From Prochlorococcus sp. AG-409-J16 (GTDB lineage Bacteria; Cyanobacteriota; Cyanobacteriia; PCC-6307; Cyanobiaceae), in assembly GCA_003215655.1 (NCBI GenBank), contig QCKB01000008.1, forward strand, positions 1 through 64,000: DNA of 64,000 nt, given 5' to 3'. The notes under the pieces were generated by a model that saw only the letters and a program-made list of their open reading frames with translations, was not told where the DNA came from and did no database searches. A program made the translations under genes and the position numbers. This document shows positions 34,040 through 42,340 of the stretch, one piece after another (the first letter of the stretch is position 1; every line of letters begins with the position of its first letter).

Positions 34040-36247
34040 GTGAACTTGGAACAAGATCTTTTTACTTTTCGAGGAGAGCAGGAGCTTCAGCGACATGCAC
34101 CATTGGCCGAACGCTTGCGCCCTAGGACGTTAGAAGAATTTGTTGGACAAGGTGCAATTCTTGCTGAAGGACGTCTACTGCGAAGAGCCATAGCTGCTGA
34201 CCGAGTTGGCAACTTGTTATTGCATGGCCCTCCTGGTGTAGGCAAAACAACACTCGCAAGGATCATTGCAGGTCAGACACGCGCACATTTCACAATTCTG
34301 AATGCAGTTTTAGCAGGAGTTAAAGACATCCGACAGGAAGTTGATGCAGCTAGGCACCGCCTTGATCGACATGGATTGCGTACTATTTTGTTTCTTGATG
34401 AAGTACATCGTTTTAATAGTGCTCAACAGGATGCATTGTTGCCTTGGGTTGAAAATGGAACTTTGACTCTTATAGGTGCTACCACTGAGAATCCCTATTT
34501 TGAGGTAAATAAAGCATTAGTTAGTCGTTTTAGATTGTTTAGGCTTCAAGCTTTAGAGGCTGAAGATTTACACCAATTACTTAAACGTGCTTTAAAAGAT
34601 AGAAAGCGAGGTTTTGGCGATCGCAATGTTGATATCACTTTAGATGCTGCAAATCACTTGGTTAATGTTGCAAATGGGGATGCACGTAGCTTGTTAAATG
34701 CCCTTGAACTTGCGGTTGAAAGTACTACCCCAAATGAACATGGCATTGTAGAAATCGGGCTTGCTATTGCAGAGGAATCTATTCAGGAGAGGGCTGTCCT
34801 TTACGACAAGCAAGGCGATGCTCATTTTGACACAATCAGTGCGTTTATTAAATCGCTTAGAGGTTCTGACCCTGATGCAGCTATGTTTTGGCTCGCTCGA
34901 ATGGTTGAGGCAGGTGAGAACCCTAGGTTTATTTTTCGACGAATGCTTATTGCAGCAGGCGAGGATATAGGTATTGCTGACCCTCACGCAATAGTTGTCG
35001 TTGAGGCATGTGCGTCAGCCTTTGAAAGGATAGGTTTACCTGAGGGGTTATATCCCTTGGCTCAAGCTGCACTTTATTTGGCTTGTGCTGAGAAAAGTAA
35101 TAGTGTAATGGGCTTTTTTGAGGCTCTGCGAACAGTGCGTGAAGCGCAGAAGCAAGAAGTGCCTAGACATTTGCGGGATTCTCATCGAGATAAAGATGCC
35201 TTTGGCGATGGCATCGGTTACCGCTATCCACATGCCTTTGCGGAGCATTGGGTCTCTCAGCAATATTTACCAAATGCTTTGCAAGGGGAGGTTTTCTGGC
35301 AACCAGGTCTCAATGGTTGGGAAGGTAAGCGTCGTTTAAAGATGCTCGAGCGGAGAGCAGCTCAATTTGCTGCAGCGACAGAATCAGTGCAGGAACATCC
35401 TCTTTTCTTAAGTAGTGGACCTATAACTACCGACTTGGAGAAGTGGTTGCAACGCCAATTGAGTCAAGATGGAGAAAGGCTTAAGGGCTTAAGTCAAAGG
35501 TTATGGGACGGAGTCCCTTGGCAGAGGCACCATAGGGCCCTGGTTCTTGGTTGCAGCTCTCTACTTTGGGCACTAGCGCCTTTGAAGGCTTTGCCAGAGG
35601 GTGGGGTGACAATTCTTGTTGAAAAGAAGGAAGATAAGAATCGAATCTTGGCACAATTAGATCTTCTTGACCAATTACATCGACCTACTCTTTTTGAAGG
35701 GGGTATTGAAGCATTGAATGCTCTTCCAACTGGGCATCAATTTGAGTGGATTGGCGGACGCTGTTTTAATCAAGGACTCGCGAACTTGGGAACAAGGAAT
35801 TCGTTAGAAACTATTAGCCAACGATGCGTTCCTCAAGCCGGTTTGCGTTTGTTAATTACTCAAGGTGCTATAGGACCAGCAGAATCTTTACTTCAAGTAT
35901 TGGATGAAAAAACTATTAATCCTAATGATCTAAATACAATCCGTTCACTCGTTAAAAAGGAAAAAGCGTGGCTAGAAGAACAAGATATGAGTGAAGCAAT
36001 CTTCTCAGAGCTTATAGATTTAGGATGGCAAGTTGAAATTGATCAATGGAATGAATCGTTATCTCTTAACATAGATAAAGGTCTAGAGGATCGATGGTTA
36101 GGCGAGGGTAGACAATATAGAACTCTTCTTGACAAGGCTTCGAAGTCTAATGAAGTTGAGGTTCTTCAGAAATTTCTTAAAATTGCAAAAGGTAGATGCT
36201 TGCCACAAAAGATGAATCATAAACTTTTAATGGGGGAGTTTAAATAA
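34040..36247 (+). CDS. RarA/MgsA-type AAA+ ATPase fused to a C-terminal domain
   Basis: 735 residues. Residues about 15-430 are a complete RarA (replication-associated recombination protein A): PLAERLRPRTLEEFVGQ, Walker A HGPPGVGKTTLARII, Walker B TILFLDEVHRFN, sensor GATTENPYFEVN and the C-terminal MgsA tetramerisation part with DPHAIVVVEACASAFERIG. The last 300 residues form an extra domain (RALVLGCSSLLWALAPLKALPEGG.. like a Rossmann/SAM-methyltransferase shape). Such RarA plus unknown domain fusions are known in cyanobacteria. Role: stalled-fork repair; the tail is unknown. Translation starts at GTG. Confidence 0.9.
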   Translation: MNLEQDLFTFRGEQELQRHAPLAERLRPRTLEEFVGQGAILAEGRLLRRAIAADRVGNLLLHGPPGVGKTTLARIIAGQTRAHFTILNAVLAGVKDIRQEVDAARHRLDRHGLRTILFLDEVHRFNSAQQDALLPWVENGTLTLIGATTENPYFEVNKALVSRFRLFRLQALEAEDLHQLLKRALKDRKRGFGDRNVDITLDAANHLVNVANGDARSLLNALELAVESTTPNEHGIVEIGLAIAEESIQERAVLYDKQGDAHFDTISAFIKSLRGSDPDAAMFWLARMVEAGENPRFIFRRMLIAAGEDIGIADPHAIVVVEACASAFERIGLPEGLYPLAQAALYLACAEKSNSVMGFFEALRTVREAQKQEVPRHLRDSHRDKDAFGDGIGYRYPHAFAEHWVSQQYLPNALQGEVFWQPGLNGWEGKRRLKMLERRAAQFAAATESVQEHPLFLSSGPITTDLEKWLQRQLSQDGERLKGLSQRLWDGVPWQRHHRALVLGCSSLLWALAPLKALPEGGVTILVEKKEDKNRILAQLDLLDQLHRPTLFEGGIEALNALPTGHQFEWIGGRCFNQGLANLGTRNSLETISQRCVPQAGLRLLITQGAIGPAESLLQVLDEKTINPNDLNTIRSLVKKEKAWLEEQDMSEAIFSELIDLGWQVEIDQWNESLSLNIDKGLEDRWLGEGRQYRTLLDKASKSNEVEVLQKFLKIAKGRCLPQKMNHKLLMGEFK

Positions 36248-36250
36248 TTA

Positions 36251-36796
36251 TTAGAGACAATACTTGATGAAATTTTTTGTAGTATAAGGATAGCTTTCTG
36301 ATGCTGATTGAAGGCAGGCAGGTAATGATAGATACCAGTCTGGAAGTAATTTACAGTTTTTATTTGAATAGCAATCGACTTCTCTTCTGAAAACTTCAGG
36401 AAGATTTTTAATGATTCCAATTGTAGAGATGGTTCCATCAATTGAATCAGCTATTATAGAAGTCCGTAATTCCTCGATATTGTTTTTATGCTGGAGAGGA
36501 AAAGTATTTGATTTATTTAGTTTTCTTTTCAAAAAATTAAACCCATTAGATGAATATAGAAAAGATGATAAGGAGTGAGGGTCTATCTGATGAAGCCTGT
36601 TGGCAGCTATATATATTTTATTCTCTTTTAAAACATTACTGGATGAGCTTAAATTAAATACATGGCCCTCTTGTTTCTCGAGAATTTCTTTAGGCTTGTT
36701 TCTTATCTTTGCTCCAGAGATTGTTGAACTTAATAGTGAAATTGTAAGTAAAGGTAATAGCTGATAGTAGTGGTTTGAAAGCTTGACTGGCAACAT
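36251..36796 (-). CDS. Exported protein resembling DUF1400 domain, without hydrolase
   Basis: 181 residues with a signal-peptide-like N terminus (YQLLPLLTISLLSSTISGA). The central part (HSLSSFLYSSNGFNFLKRKL, then LRTSIIADSIDGTISTIGIIKNLPEVFRREVD) follows the pattern of DUF1400, the N-terminal domain before alpha/beta hydrolases of cyanobacteria (a FLYS-x-x-G segment, then LR-x-x-x-x-x-x-A-x-x-x-x-x-T-x-x-x-x-L-x-x-x-P). No hydrolase follows; the end has cysteine-rich SNKNCKLLPDW and ACLQSAS. It converges on rarA, three bases apart. Homology is tentative. Confidence 0.55.
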   Translation of the reverse strand: MLPVKLSNHYYQLLPLLTISLLSSTISGAKIRNKPKEILEKQEGHVFNLSSSSNVLKENKIYIAANRLHQIDPHSLSSFLYSSNGFNFLKRKLNKSNTFPLQHKNNIEELRTSIIADSIDGTISTIGIIKNLPEVFRREVDCYSNKNCKLLPDWYLSLPACLQSASESYPYTTKNFIKYCL

Positions 36797-36829
36797 TTTG
36801 ACTCTCCTTTGAGATTATTGAATGGATTT

Positions 36830-37495
36830 TTATGTTAGGCAAAGTATAGAATAATACCCTTTAGATTCGTCGATTTCTGATACAGTTACAATGCGCCAAT
36901 TAAGGTGATTTATTTTTTGTAATCTCAATTTCTTCTTAAGTACTTTGTTTACTACTGATGAAGAAGTAAAGTCGTAATACCAGTTTGAGAGGTCCTCGCC
37001 AAGACTTCCGTTTTGCCATTTGATAGCTGCTTCTTTGGCTAGCCATTTGTCTAGTACTGCAGAGCGAAGCTCTGCTTTATTAAGATTGGCAAGTGAATCT
37101 AGCTCTAGCTTGAAGAAATGTCGCTTGGCTAATTTTGCCGCATGAAAAGATCTGTCAGATCTCTCTAGATCGACTCCTAGGCGTAAAGAAGACCATCCCA
37201 CAAGAAAGGAATCACAGCAGTAACTAAAGCTCAAATACCCCCAGCCATTAGGGAGTTTAGGTGGCTCGCCAGGCGAAGCAATTAATGGAATATCTAATGG
37301 AGCGATCTTAAAAAGCTGAGCTAGATGATGGCGCGCATATCCACGGGAGTGTCGAAATTGGATAGAGCGTAAAGGAGATAATTGCCTTGCAATTTTTTCT
37401 TCATGAGTAGTTATTGGCTTAACAGGAGAATCCCTTGGAATTAGCCACAACGCGATTACCCTTAGAGAACTAATTTTATTAGGTGGCAATGTCAC
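36830..37495 (-). CDS. 4'-phosphopantetheinyl transferase, Sfp/HetI type
   Basis: About 221 residues. Transfers phosphopantetheine from CoA to carrier proteins. Family marks are FSYCCDSFLVGWSSLRLGVDLER (the GVD-x-E metal box) and VLDKWLAKEAAIKWQNG (the W-x-x-KE-A box). In cyanobacteria one Sfp-type enzyme often serves the fatty-acid ACP. The open frame runs upstream to 37564, but its first 24 codons overlap the divergent bcp gene; the start could be GTG at 37495 or TTG at 37489 or later. Start is not settled. Confidence 0.85.
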   Translation of the reverse strand: MTLPPNKISSLRVIALWLIPRDSPVKPITTHEEKIARQLSPLRSIQFRHSRGYARHHLAQLFKIAPLDIPLIASPGEPPKLPNGWGYLSFSYCCDSFLVGWSSLRLGVDLERSDRSFHAAKLAKRHFFKLELDSLANLNKAELRSAVLDKWLAKEAAIKWQNGSLGEDLSNWYYDFTSSSVVNKVLKKKLRLQKINHLNWRIVTVSEIDESKGYYSILCLT

Positions 37496-37956
37496 TTCAA
37501 ATTGGCGATAAGGCTCCGGATTTTTCTCTCCCTGATGAGGAGGGTAACCCTCTAACACTGTCATCGCTTAGGGGACAACGAGTTGTTATTTACTTTTATC
37601 CGAAAGACAATACCCCTGGCTGTACAAAGGAAGCATGTAATTTCAGAGACCGTTGGTCAGTTTTTCAAGCTCAGGGGATCAAGGTGCTTGGTATTAGTAA
37701 GGACAGTGCGCAATCTCACCAGAAATTCATTAACAAACAACAGCTTCCATTTAGGTTGCTAACTGATCTTGAACCTTGCCCAGTGGCTACTTCGTATGGA
37801 AGCTATGGACTTAAGAAGTTTATGGGTCGAGAATATATGGGAATGATGCGCCATACGTTTGTAGTTGATGCAAATGGAAAATTTGAACTGATCTATCGCA
37901 AGGTTAAGGCTGAAATAATGGCTGATCAGATTATTGGAGATCTTGGCCTTGATTAA
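37489..37956 (+). CDS. Thiol peroxidase Bcp/PrxQ (AhpC-TSA family)
   Basis: 155 residues from ATG at 37489 (MSLQIGDKAPDFSLPDEEG). Peroxidatic cysteine in PKDNTPGCTKEACNF, with a second Cys five residues later, the PrxQ/Bcp arrangement. RHTFVVDANGKF is the usual strand near the end. Reduces hydroperoxides with thioredoxin. An in-frame GTG at 37483 could be used instead. It overlaps the divergent PPTase start at one end and the convergent coaX stop by 26 bases at the other. Confidence 0.93.
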   Translation: MSLQIGDKAPDFSLPDEEGNPLTLSSLRGQRVVIYFYPKDNTPGCTKEACNFRDRWSVFQAQGIKVLGISKDSAQSHQKFINKQQLPFRLLTDLEPCPVATSYGSYGLKKFMGREYMGMMRHTFVVDANGKFELIYRKVKAEIMADQIIGDLGLD

Positions 37957-38644
37957 TCAAGGCTTCTATATCGACCATCCCTTCTAGGGCCAAATTCGGA
38001 TAATGGAACACTTCTAGTCCTCTTTCTTGAAGTGCAGAAAAAACAATAGGTCCATCTCCACCGCAGAGCCAAATAGGTACTGTTGTTTCACGTTGGGCTT
38101 CTATAAGAGCACCTACTAGAGCCATCAGGCTTCCTTTGCGCATTGCCTCATCTGTCTTGAAGGGGAAAGGCTCAACGGGAAGATCGCCTAGGCCAGGATC
38201 ACATAAGTTGTGGCCCCCTTTCGCCATTGCAGATAGCTGTAGGCGCAACCCTGCGATTAATTGTCCCCCAGCGAATTGACCATCACACTTCACTCGAGTC
38301 AGGCTCATAACGGTCCCTACATCTGCAATCAGCATTTCGTTGGATTTGTGTCCATTAATTTGTGCCTTTCTAAATGCACCCCAAGCACCAAAAGCCCGAT
38401 CAATCCCTAGCCAAGGCGGTAAGCACTTCAATGGGACATGCTTGATCTCGAGTCGCTTTATCGAATCAAGCCCAATTTGTTCAGGAATGGGTCCTGCTGC
38501 TGCCCAGGCTGAAAGGGGTGTTTGAAGGGATTTAAGTCTGTTGGGATCTGGGAAGGTGTGGAAGAAGTCCCATCCTTCTGAATTCTGTTCTGCCCAATGC
38601 CAACGAGTATTCCCTATAAGTAAACAACTCCTAACTAAACTCAT
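37931..38644 (-). CDS. coaX: Type III pantothenate kinase
   Basis: 237 residues. First step of CoA synthesis, ATP-dependent phosphorylation of pantothenate. Shows IGNTRWHWAEQ (ASKHA phosphate loop), ADVGTVMSLTRV (Gly-Thr motif) and FAGGQLIAGLRLQLSAMA. The aspartate usual before IGNTR is replaced by Leu (LLIGNTRW), worth noting for catalysis. Overlaps bcp at the 3' end by 26 bases. One base separates it from cysH upstream, so the two are probably cotranscribed. Confidence 0.85.
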   Translation of the reverse strand: MSLVRSCLLIGNTRWHWAEQNSEGWDFFHTFPDPNRLKSLQTPLSAWAAAGPIPEQIGLDSIKRLEIKHVPLKCLPPWLGIDRAFGAWGAFRKAQINGHKSNEMLIADVGTVMSLTRVKCDGQFAGGQLIAGLRLQLSAMAKGGHNLCDPGLGDLPVEPFPFKTDEAMRKGSLMALVGALIEAQRETTVPIWLCGGDGPIVFSALQERGLEVFHYPNLALEGMVDIEALINQGQDLQ

Positions 38645-38645
38645 C

Positions 38646-39431
38646 TTAGATTCCTTCTCCTAGCTGCCCAGGAAGATGAATTCCACATTCTTGTTTTAGC
38701 CCGCCGAAACGGGTATTCCTTCCTGTTGCTTGATCATTGTCTGGAGCGCTTGAATGCCAGTCTCCAACTGTTGAAAAGCCTTTCTCAAAAAGAGGGTGTT
38801 GAGGTAAATTATTTTCCTTCATGTAATAGAAAACATCTTTGGGTGTCCAGTCGAGAATCGGCCTGAGCGATAGGCGCCCACGCATATCATCTAGCAAAGT
38901 CATTTGGCTACGAAGAGTTGTTTGACTACTACGAACACCGCTTGCCCAACATTGAACTTTTAATTCATCTAACTTTTGTTCCAGGGGCTTAACCTTCCTA
39001 AGAAGATGATATTTTTCTAGATCTTTTTCAGAACCTGTTTCCCATAACCTGCCATACAAAGCTTCCATTCTGGCCGGAGATATTTCGCTCTGGGCGACTT
39101 TTATATTTAATCCAAGCTGTTTAGTCAGTTGACTTGCATAGAAATATGTTTCTTTAGGTAGATAGCCAGTGTCAACCCAGATCACAGGGATTTGGGCCCC
39201 ATTTTTCAGACAATGAAGCATATGAAGTAAAACAGCAGATTGAATTCCAAAACTCGTGGTTATTACAAAGTTAGGTCCGAATTCCTCATGTGCCCATGTA
39301 AGCCGATTTTCAGGAGAAAGATTTGAAAGATGACTTCTCGCTGCTTCAATTGGAATGCTTAAAAGGGAATCTGGCGTGACTCCCTCAAGCCGTCCTTCTT
39401 CGGTTTGGTTTTTTGATGTGCCATTAGTCAT
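38646..39431 (-). CDS. cysH: Phosphoadenosine phosphosulfate reductase
   Basis: 261 residues from ATG at 39431 (MTNGTSKNQTEEGR), preceded by AGG; the frame is open to 39485, which would add a hydrophobic stretch not typical of the family. Reduces PAPS to sulfite. Motifs: TTSFGIQSAVLLHML, VIWVDTGYLPKETY, WASGVRSSQTTLRS and the catalytic KQECGIHLPGQ near the C terminus. The CCxxRKVxPL cluster cysteines of APS reductases are absent (here YHLLRKVKPL), so this is the thioredoxin-dependent PAPS type. Divergent from ndbB. Confidence 0.94.
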   Translation of the reverse strand: MTNGTSKNQTEEGRLEGVTPDSLLSIPIEAARSHLSNLSPENRLTWAHEEFGPNFVITTSFGIQSAVLLHMLHCLKNGAQIPVIWVDTGYLPKETYFYASQLTKQLGLNIKVAQSEISPARMEALYGRLWETGSEKDLEKYHLLRKVKPLEQKLDELKVQCWASGVRSSQTTLRSQMTLLDDMRGRLSLRPILDWTPKDVFYYMKENNLPQHPLFEKGFSTVGDWHSSAPDNDQATGRNTRFGGLKQECGIHLPGQLGEGI

Positions 39432-39503
39432 ACCTCTATCTTCCAATGTCAAGGTTCCAAAGAGCTTGAATAGGCTAAAAAGCATCTCAGGCGATGTATA
39501 GCG

Positions 39504-40661
39504 ATGGTTCTAAACATTGCAAATAATGCTCTGGTCATTATTGGGGGTGGATTTGCTGGGCTATCAACTGCACTTGGGTTAAGTCGATGCAAGCCAAGAC
39601 CACCAATAGTTTTGTTTGAACCACGCAGAAGGTTCATATTTCTTCCCCTTTTATATGAACTTTTGAGTAAGGAAGTACGTAGCTGGGAAGTTGCTCCTAC
39701 ATATAACTCTTTATTAACTGGCAGAGGCATTATTTCCCTTAATGAGCATGTTACTTCTATTGATACAAATAAACAAGTTGTAGAAAGTAGCTCAGGAAGA
39801 ACAGTTAACTATTCTCAACTTGTTATTGGGACCGGATCAGCTTTGCAGGATTATGGAGTCAAAGGTGTGAAAGAGTATGCATGGAAGTTCCAAACTCTTG
39901 AGGACGTAGAATTCCTCCGTGGACAGATTAAGTGTTTAAAAGAATTCAAGTCGAATCGACAAGCTTTGGTTGTTGTTGGTGCTGGACATTCGGGCGTAGA
40001 ATTGGCTTGTAAGTTGGCCGACCTTCTGGTTGGTTTCGCTGAAGTAAATCTTATAGAGAAGGGGCCTGGAATCCTTCCAGAAGCTAGAATATTTAACCGA
40101 GAGCAAGCCGAAATTGCCTTAAAAAGTCGTGGCATTAAATTGCACTTATCGACGGAAGTTATTGAAATCTTAGAAGGAGAAGTGAAATTAAAGAGAGTAT
40201 CAGAAAAAGAATTTTCTATATTTCACAAAGGCCTTATTTGGAGTGCTGGTAGATACCCTCTTCTGCCTCCTCTTAATCCTGCTGTTCCTCTTGTTAATAA
40301 GAGAATTGCTATAGATTCATATTTAAAAGTTAATGGTTTAGAGAATGTCTTTGCTATTGGGGATGCAGCATGCAATAAAGATGTGTTACTGCCAGCGACT
40401 GCACAAGTGGCAATTCAACAAGGTAAGGCTCTCGCCAAGATCTTGATTGCTTTTCAGGAGGGCGAGAAACCTGCCCCTTTCCAGTTTCATGACTTTGGAG
40501 AAATGCTTAGTCTTGGATTAGGGAATGCGACTATTACAAGTTTGGGGATAACTCTTTCAGGTCCAATGGCTTTTCAACTTCGCAGAATTGCTTATCTCAC
40601 CAGATTGCCTGATCTGTCTTTAAGCTTGCGCTCAGCTGGATCGTGGCTGCTTAACTATTGA
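39504..40661 (+). CDS. ndbB: Type II NAD(P)H dehydrogenase (NDH-2)
   Basis: 385 residues. Two Rossmann motifs: FAD site NALVIIGGGFAGLSTALGL (residue 8) and NAD(P) site ALVVVGAGHSGVELACKL (about 152). VFAIGDAA is the FAD-closing motif. Non-proton-pumping quinone reductase at the thylakoid or cytoplasmic membrane. ndbB-type calls in cyanobacteria also relate to phylloquinone synthesis; the subtype is a judgement. Overlaps hflX by 4 bases. Confidence 0.88.
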   Translation: MVLNIANNALVIIGGGFAGLSTALGLSRCKPRPPIVLFEPRRRFIFLPLLYELLSKEVRSWEVAPTYNSLLTGRGIISLNEHVTSIDTNKQVVESSSGRTVNYSQLVIGTGSALQDYGVKGVKEYAWKFQTLEDVEFLRGQIKCLKEFKSNRQALVVVGAGHSGVELACKLADLLVGFAEVNLIEKGPGILPEARIFNREQAEIALKSRGIKLHLSTEVIEILEGEVKLKRVSEKEFSIFHKGLIWSAGRYPLLPPLNPAVPLVNKRIAIDSYLKVNGLENVFAIGDAACNKDVLLPATAQVAIQQGKALAKILIAFQEGEKPAPFQFHDFGEMLSLGLGNATITSLGITLSGPMAFQLRRIAYLTRLPDLSLSLRSAGSWLLNY

Positions 40662-42340
40662 AACAAGCTCGTCTTGCTGGCCGAACAAAAGGTCTGAGGC
40701 CTTCTAAACAGCGCCGTTTGGAACGCCTCAGCCATACTAGACACCCAGAGTTTGGTGCCGATGAAAGAACGCTAGAGCTATTGGCTAATGAAGTCCTGGA
40801 GATTAATCAGCCAATTCATTTGATTTTGGATAATCGAGGTTTATGTCGTTTGCTTTGGATTGGACCACTGGAAAAGTCTGGGGAGCTTCTTGCGTATTTG
40901 CCTAAAACATCACGAAGGCAAAGAATAAATTGGCGCTTGATTAGTTGTTCTTTGAATCCTCATAGGGAAGAGCTTGAGCTTGATTCACGTGATGCGATTG
41001 CTGCACTTGATTTATCACCAGTTTCATGGCTTCGTTTCTCGTCATTATCTGATCAAGTCGGGACTAGAAACTCCTCGCTTTGGCAACCAGATATATCTAA
41101 GGGTTGTGGGTGGAAATTGCTCAGAAAGGGACTCCTTGGTGAACTTTGCAACCCTTCTCAAGAGCCCCCCCCATCCCTTGGTAAAACTAATTCTCAGGAT
41201 TCATCGAACAATGTAGAGAGAGTATTGATTTTGGTACTTGTTGGACCAGATATAGAACGCAGTGAAAGACATCTTGCAGAATTAGAAGGCTTAGTACGAA
41301 GCGCTGGGGCTCAGCCAGTAGCTGTAGCCAAGCAAAAACAAAGAGCTTTTAACCCGCAAACTATATGGGGGCAGGGAAAGCTACAAGAGATTGCTTTAGA
41401 GGTTCGTCGCAATAGGGCTTCGCTTGTAATAACTGATCGTGAATTAACTCCTGGGCAAGCAAGGAATCTCGAAAGGCTGCTTGCTTGTTCAGTAATGGAT
41501 CGAAGTGAATTAATTCTCGATATTTTTGCGCAACGTGCTTCTAGTTCGTCAGGACGACTACAGGTAGAACTTGCTCAGTTGAGATATCGTCTCCCAAGGC
41601 TTCTTGGTAAAGGCCATGCTCTTTCTCGTCAAGGCGGAGGCATAGGTACTCGAGGACCTGGTGAAACACAGCTTGAGAAAGACCGCCGTGCAATTGCTAA
41701 GCGAATTGAAAAGTTGAAAGGAGAACTTAAGGAGTTAAAGAAACACAGGAAAATTGTTCGAAGCAGAAGAGATTCTTTGCCTAGGGTTGCATTGGTGGGC
41801 TATACCAATGCAGGTAAGTCAACGCTTTTAAACGCACTCTGTGGTCTCACTTCTAATAATAAAGTTCTTGCTGAGGACAAGCTTTTTGCCACTTTAGATC
41901 CAACTACCCGTCGTCTTTTGCTCCCTCAACTTGACGGGAGAACCAAAGAGTTGTTAATCACAGATACTGTTGGCTTTATACGTGATTTGCCTGACCCTTT
42001 AAGAGAAGCCTTTCGAGCAACTTTGGAAGAGACGTTAGAGGCAGATGTCTTACTGTTGGTTGTAGATCTTTCAGATCCTGACTGGCATTTTCAGTTGAAA
42101 ACAACCCAATGGCTTTTGGATTCGCTTTCGACAAGTTCTGTTCGTCAAGTATTAGCTAATAAGATTGATCATTGTGAAAGCGGCGCTATTGATGCAATCC
42201 AAAAAATTGATCAAAATGTGATGTATATCTCTTCTACTTCGGGCTCTGGTTTAAAGGGCCTTAAGAATTGGCTTCAAAAACAGTTTTGGGAGAACAGTCC
42301 AAAATCAGCTTTAAGGGTTTCTAGCCAAGAGAATCTATGA
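40658..42340 (+). CDS. hflX: GTPase HflX
   Basis: 560 residues. N-terminal extension (about 1-180) beyond the usual HflX length, then the HflX domain (GLVRSAGAQPVAVAKQ, WGQGKLQEIA, MDRSELILDIFAQRA, GGGIGTRGPGETQLE) and the G domain with LVGYTNAGKSTLLNAL (G1), TDTVGFIRDLP (G3) and ANKID (G4). Splits or rescues stalled ribosomes. Start TTG at 40658 overlaps the ndbB stop (TTGA); the end overlaps the SLC13 gene (ATGA). The long N-terminal domain is known from cyanobacteria. Confidence 0.95.
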   Translation: MKQARLAGRTKGLRPSKQRRLERLSHTRHPEFGADERTLELLANEVLEINQPIHLILDNRGLCRLLWIGPLEKSGELLAYLPKTSRRQRINWRLISCSLNPHREELELDSRDAIAALDLSPVSWLRFSSLSDQVGTRNSSLWQPDISKGCGWKLLRKGLLGELCNPSQEPPPSLGKTNSQDSSNNVERVLILVLVGPDIERSERHLAELEGLVRSAGAQPVAVAKQKQRAFNPQTIWGQGKLQEIALEVRRNRASLVITDRELTPGQARNLERLLACSVMDRSELILDIFAQRASSSSGRLQVELAQLRYRLPRLLGKGHALSRQGGGIGTRGPGETQLEKDRRAIAKRIEKLKGELKELKKHRKIVRSRRDSLPRVALVGYTNAGKSTLLNALCGLTSNNKVLAEDKLFATLDPTTRRLLLPQLDGRTKELLITDTVGFIRDLPDPLREAFRATLEETLEADVLLLVVDLSDPDWHFQLKTTQWLLDSLSTSSVRQVLANKIDHCESGAIDAIQKIDQNVMYISSTSGSGLKGLKNWLQKQFWENSPKSALRVSSQENL

